The translations under genes and the position numbers were made by a program. Below are positions 6,256 through 8,594 of a stretch of 8,594 nt of DNA, in pieces (the stretch's first letter is position 1; every line of letters starts with the position of its first letter). Location: NCBI GenBank assembly GCA_035714005.1, contig DASTMQ010000255.1, positions 1 through 8,594 of the forward strand. Direction: 5' to 3'. The stretch comes from AWTP1-13 sp035714005 (GTDB lineage Bacteria; Pseudomonadota; Alphaproteobacteria; Rhizobiales; Hyphomicrobiaceae). The notes below the pieces were generated by a model. The model had not been told where the DNA came from and did not search any database. It was given only the letters and a program-made list of their open reading frames with translations.

Positions 6256-6262
6256 AAGGGAG
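6256..6262 (+). promoter_or_regulatory. Ribosome site for the small membrane protein
   Basis: AAGGGAG lies 6 bases before ATG 6269. It is strong evidence that this very short gene is, or recently was, translated. Confidence 0.7.
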
Positions 6263-6268
6263 CTGGCC

Positions 6269-6459
6269 ATGACCGCGGTAAGCATCACAGTTATCTGGTT
6301 GATCTTGATGTTGATGGCCGGCCGGACGCGGCTAGCCGCGGACGGTCAATGCGGGCGTGGATATGGTTTGCTGCTTTCTTTGGCCCCCTTGCAACTTTAG
6401 TGGCATGGGCGCTTCCGGCCAAACGGGCGCCGAGCCACGCTGGTGCTGGCGGACGCTAA
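6269..6459 (+). pseudogene. Tiny two-helix membrane protein split by a frameshift
   Basis: From ATG 6269 the frame gives a membrane segment (SITVIWLILMLMAG, residues 5-18) and then GRTRLAADG; if continued it ends at a TAG (6398-6400) after 43 residues. In the frame one base back, starting at an ATG at 6349, a second clear membrane segment follows (AWIWFAAFFGPLATLVAWAL) with LPAKR after it, ending at TAA 6457-6459. Joined near 6345-6350, the two parts make a protein of about 62 residues: N-terminal helix, basic loop, second helix with the FFGP bend, basic tail. This is the plan of many small bacterial inner-membrane proteins. A one-base deletion would explain the break; alternatives are a sequencing error, two tiny overlapping genes, or programmed frameshifting (no slippery heptamer is visible). 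The metallopeptidase starts 12 bases after the TAA, so the two were probably one operon. Confidence 0.55.
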
Positions 6460-6471
6460 CTGCCGAAGCCC

Positions 6472-7332
6472 ATGCGCCGCCGCATCATCTGGCTGATAGT
6501 CGGAGCGCCGCTGGCGTTGGTCGGGGTGGCGGCCGGGGCGACTGCTGCAGTGCCAACACTACGCCACATCGCTTCGGGCTTGTGGAATGTGCCCGATCGC
6601 TTGCCGGCGCTCCCTGACAATCGCCAGGTCCACTATCAACAAGGCGCTGAGGACTATGCGCGCGTCGTCGCAGCTTTACTGCCGTCGGCCATGGCACGGA
6701 TCGAAGCAGTGCATGGTCGACACTTCGCGTATCCAGTGCCCGTTGGCGTATATGTGACGCCGGAGGCGTATGAAGCTGCAAATGGGCAAGGCTCCTCCCG
6801 GCCCGTCGGCGTCACGTTCGTCGGTCGAGTGAACCTGTCACCGGTTCTCTACGCGAGGCAACGCCAGCGCCTTCCTGCGATCCTCACGCACGAACTGTCT
6901 CACGCTCACCTCCAGGGCTGGATCGGCGGCATCGCATACGTCCGTCTGCCGAATTGGTTCAAGGAAGGCTTGGCGGTCATGGTGTCGGGGGGTGGTGGCG
7001 CCGAATTGGTCAGCGAAGAGGACGCGCGAGCGGCAATTGAGCGTGGAGAGCTAATCATTATCAACGACACCGGAAGCCTGCAAAACTTGGTCGGCATTCC
7101 GTTGGCAAAAGAACCTGCAAAGACGGTGCCTTGGTATCCGATTGTGCTAGCCTACCGACAGGCCGGCATGTTCGTGAACTACCTTCGAGAATCAGATGGG
7201 CCAGCCTTTGACCGCATGATGAATGCGATTCTGGAGGGCCGCGCATTTGCGGAAGCAGTGACCGTTGGTTACCACGCCGATGTGCAGTCCCTTTGGCAGA
7301 GGTTCGCACAGACAACGGTCGAACGAAAATGA
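6472..7332 (+). CDS. Membrane-anchored zinc metallopeptidase-like protein (HExxH gluzincin)
   Basis: 286 residues. Residues 1-4 are MRRR and residues 5-26 are hydrophobic (IIWLIVGAPLALVGVAAGATAA): a signal anchor or uncleaved signal, placing the enzyme domain in the periplasm. The catalytic signature is H140-E141-L-S-H144, with a likely third zinc ligand E165 in NWFKEGLAV 20 residues later. This is the gluzincin (clan MA) arrangement seen in 'peptidase_MA'-like domains. Before it lies a strand-rich part (PVPVGVYVTPEAY, VGVTFVGRVNL); after it comes a glycine run (SGGGG, 172-176) and a helical end containing LAYRQAGMFVNYL, usual for this fold. All catalytic residues are present, so it is probably active on a protein or peptide; the substrate is unknown. 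Only a weak GAAG (6465-6468) precedes the ATG, so translation may be coupled to the small membrane protein ending 12 bases upstream. Confidence 0.85.
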   Translation: MRRRIIWLIVGAPLALVGVAAGATAAVPTLRHIASGLWNVPDRLPALPDNRQVHYQQGAEDYARVVAALLPSAMARIEAVHGRHFAYPVPVGVYVTPEAYEAANGQGSSRPVGVTFVGRVNLSPVLYARQRQRLPAILTHELSHAHLQGWIGGIAYVRLPNWFKEGLAVMVSGGGGAELVSEEDARAAIERGELIIINDTGSLQNLVGIPLAKEPAKTVPWYPIVLAYRQAGMFVNYLRESDGPAFDRMMNAILEGRAFAEAVTVGYHADVQSLWQRFAQTTVERK

Positions 7333-7337
7333 CCGCG

Positions 7338-7352
7338 GGTTGCTTGGCAACC
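7338..7352 (+). terminator. Possible U-less terminator after the metallopeptidase
   Basis: GGTTGC (7338-7343) and GCAACC (7347-7352) form a perfect 6-bp stem with a TTG loop, starting 5 bases after the stop codon. No T run follows, so this rests on position and stem only. Confidence 0.35.
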
Positions 7353-7484
7353 TGACCGCTAATGAGACCAAAGGCGCGCGCGTATTCCCCATCGAGGCCA
7401 CGGCCAGCGAGCCGATCAACGGCCGGATACCAATCAGCGACTTCTGACGCCTGCGCCAACCCTGTTGCGAAAAGCAGCCGGTCC

Positions 7485-7500
7485 ATGCATTAGGTCAGGG
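7485..7500 (+). repeat. 16-base direct repeat, copy 2
   Basis: Identical to ATGCATTAGGTCAGGG at 3561-3576, same strand, 3.9 kb apart. The sequences on either side of the two copies are not alike. Confidence 0.8.
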
Positions 7501-7514
7501 GCGGCCATCAACAG

Positions 7515-7527
7515 CGGTTTGAAACCG
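7515..7527. repeat. Perfect inverted repeat, operator-like
   Basis: CGGTTT (7515-7520) and AAACCG (7522-7527) flank a single G. It lies 231 bases before the small hypothetical gene. Confidence 0.45.
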
Positions 7528-7554
7528 GTCCGCTTTACCCTCAATCACCGCCAT

Positions 7555-7566
7555 CCTCAATTGAGG
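7555..7566. repeat. Perfect 12-base palindrome
   Basis: CCTCAATTGAGG reads the same on both strands. With the inverted repeat 27 bases upstream, it could be part of a regulator-binding region for the gene at 7759. Confidence 0.45.
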
Positions 7567-7758
7567 CTGGCCATCTCCTTGTTCTTGCGGCAACTGAACT
7601 CTGCTGTAGATCTAGGCCACCACGTCAAATAAATGCGATTGGTGCGAAAGCGCGCACAGAGCATCGTAGGCAGCGGGCGCTTGCAAGGAGTACAATGTGC
7701 CGGCAGCGGGGTGCCCAATAGGCATCCATGAGGCGGGGCCGGCAGATTGGGGGCGGCC

Positions 7759-8067
7759 ATGCACGCTCGTCAGCTCATCGATGGTGCATCGTTCGGACCG
7801 GATGCCCTGAAAGCGATCAACCAGGCCTTCGATGCCGCCTGGCTGAATATCGCCGGCCATTTCGGAAACGACCCCGCGGAGATCGAAAATGCGCGCTACA
7901 AGCTCGCCACGGCGCTACTCTCGATTGCCAGCGAAGACAGCCGGGATGTGGAAGTCCTGAAGAAGGCTGCGCTAAATCAAATGGCGCTTCAGTACCGTGA
8001 GACCTCTCAGACCTACAATGAGCTCAAGAGGCAGGCGTCTAGACGATCCCGACCTACCACGAACTAA
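7759..8067 (+). CDS. Small helical hypothetical protein
   Basis: 102 residues from ATG 7759; an in-frame TTG at 7747 would add four residues (MGAA). MHARQLIDG looks like a natural beginning, and a G-rich stretch (7749-7756) is the only, weak, ribosome site. The protein has no signal peptide or membrane segment and reads as mostly helical: SFGPDALKAINQAFDAAWLN, then NDPAEIENARYKLATALLSI, then SEDSRDVEVLKKAALNQMAL, ending in a basic tail (KRQASRRSRPTTN). I recognise it as the type of conserved hypothetical common in Bradyrhizobium and relatives, with no known function. The basic tail could contact nucleic acid, but that is speculation. It stands alone between long gaps. Confidence 0.72.
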   Translation: MHARQLIDGASFGPDALKAINQAFDAAWLNIAGHFGNDPAEIENARYKLATALLSIASEDSRDVEVLKKAALNQMALQYRETSQTYNELKRQASRRSRPTTN

Positions 8068-8463
8068 ACATCGAAGGGGCTCCTTGGTCAGTGCGTTCTA
8101 ACCATGCGGGCTCAATCCGCGATGCCACGCGCCGTGGTGTCCTCAGCCGTTCATGACTCGTGTTCCCTATCGAAATCCATTCTCATCCCCCGCATCAGAA
8201 GGATGCCTCCTCGTCAATGGGCCGGTCGAAGTTCGCCCGGCTCGCCGGCGGAGCAGATGGCCGGCGGTCGCCGTTGCTGGCTCGGGCCAGCGCCGGCGCG
8301 GGCGGGTTTTGGCGGTCGCTTTGTTTCTTGACGTCGGCGTGACAACCAAAAAGGTGACTGGCTCGCTCCATGCGAGCATGCCCGCCTTGTGCACAAAAGC
8401 GGTCATTGCGGCCGCCACCATGAGCAGTGCCTTGCCGTGCGCACGAGCCCGATACCAATTGTG

Positions 8464-8513
8464 GCGGCAAAAAAACGAAAGGGCCTCGGTAAGGCCATGA
8501 TCCAACCGAGGCC
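8464..8513 (-). terminator. Intrinsic terminator for a minus-strand transcript
   Basis: GGCCTCGGT (8482-8490) and ACCGAGGCC (8505-8513) are perfect 9-bp arms with a 14-base loop. Read on the minus strand, the stem is followed by CTTTCG and then a run of seven T (plus-strand A run at 8469-8475). This is a classical rho-independent terminator pointing leftwards, so a minus-strand transcript must come from the last 80 bases or from beyond the right edge. Confidence 0.75.
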
Positions 8514-8528
8514 AAGTTCGTCGTGGAT

Positions 8529-8547
8529 CTGTGCAATCGTTGCACAG
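8529..8547. repeat. Perfect 19-base operator-like palindrome
   Basis: CTGTGCAA (8529-8536) and TTGCACAG (8540-8547) are perfect reverse complements around TCG. The size and short spacer match binding sites of dimeric repressors. It lies 16 bases right of the minus-strand terminator, so it could also be a hairpin near the 3' end of that transcript. Confidence 0.55.
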
Positions 8548-8594
8548 TGGCCCGAACCTATCGAGCGCCGCCTCAACCGCAACCCGCATTTTCC

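Larger units (their letters stand above)
7333..7758. other. Gene-free gap with several palindromes
   Basis: 426 bases without a supported gene. It contains a hairpin right after the metallopeptidase stop, the second copy of the 16-mer (7485-7500), and two perfect palindromes (7515-7527 and 7555-7566). Open frames on the minus strand (for example 7557-7760 and 7612-7860) have no ribosome site and no recognisable content. Confidence 0.5.
8068..8594. other. Gene-free right end with regulatory-type palindromes
   Basis: 527 bases without a supported gene. Both strands carry open frames through 8150-8589 that overlap each other, have no ribosome sites and match no known domain; the minus-strand one runs through the terminator at 8482-8513, which argues against it. 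Small palindromes lie at 8361-8377 (GCTCGC, 5-base loop, GCGAGC) and 8387-8396 (TTGTGCACAA). The right-most 110 bases hold a minus-strand terminator and a 19-base palindrome, suggesting that a minus-strand gene or short RNA begins beyond the edge. Confidence 0.5.

Noticed and set aside
8153..8589. Overlapping open frames on both strands at the right end
   Set aside because: Neither has a ribosome site or a known domain, they exclude each other, and the minus-strand one runs through an intrinsic terminator.
1..8594. CRISPR array, insertion sequence, phage genes, tRNA or rRNA
   Set aside because: No regularly spaced repeats, transposase or integrase motifs, terminal inverted repeats with target duplications, cloverleaf, or rRNA-like sequence were found on either strand.

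Overview
The window is GC-rich DNA of alphaproteobacterial, probably Bradyrhizobium/Nitrobacteraceae, character. The basis is base composition, codon choice, the look of the small 'hypothetical' proteins, and general recognition of the enzyme families; no search was run. All convincing genes lie on the plus strand. They are single genes or short pairs separated by unusually long gaps (about 350-530 bases), which is typical of an accessory or slowly decaying chromosomal stretch rather than a tight operon.

Layout from left to right: the C-terminal half of a FAD-dependent amine/amino-acid oxidoreductase, cut by the left edge (2-511); a cytidine-deaminase-fold nucleoside deaminase with a Tat-like leader (712-1188); a small secreted protein (1538-1801); an EntS-like MFS exporter with a TTG start (1969-3231); a structured intergenic stretch with a very strong hairpin (3623-3650); a small acidic protein of unknown function (3693-3998); a SAM-dependent methyltransferase behind a perfect Shine-Dalgarno and two mutually exclusive leader hairpins (4128-4814); a Tat-exported kynurenine-formamidase-like alpha/beta hydrolase (5235-6161); a tiny two-helix membrane protein whose halves are in different frames (6269-6459), followed 12 bases later by a membrane-anchored HExxH metallopeptidase (6472-7332); a small helical hypothetical protein (7759-8067); and a gene-free right end holding a minus-strand terminator and a perfect 19-base palindrome.

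I see no single pathway linking these genes. Two local units may each work together: the small acidic protein with the methyltransferase, and the tiny membrane protein with the metallopeptidase. Two enzymes of normally cytosolic families (deaminase, formamidase-like hydrolase) carry twin-arginine leaders, so their relatives here probably act in the periplasm.

I found no mobile element, CRISPR array, tRNA or rRNA. The points most worth a second look are the split small membrane protein at 6269-6459, the RNA-structured region 3545-4120, and a 10-base direct repeat found three times, only in intergenic gaps. None of these amounts to a demonstrated new system.
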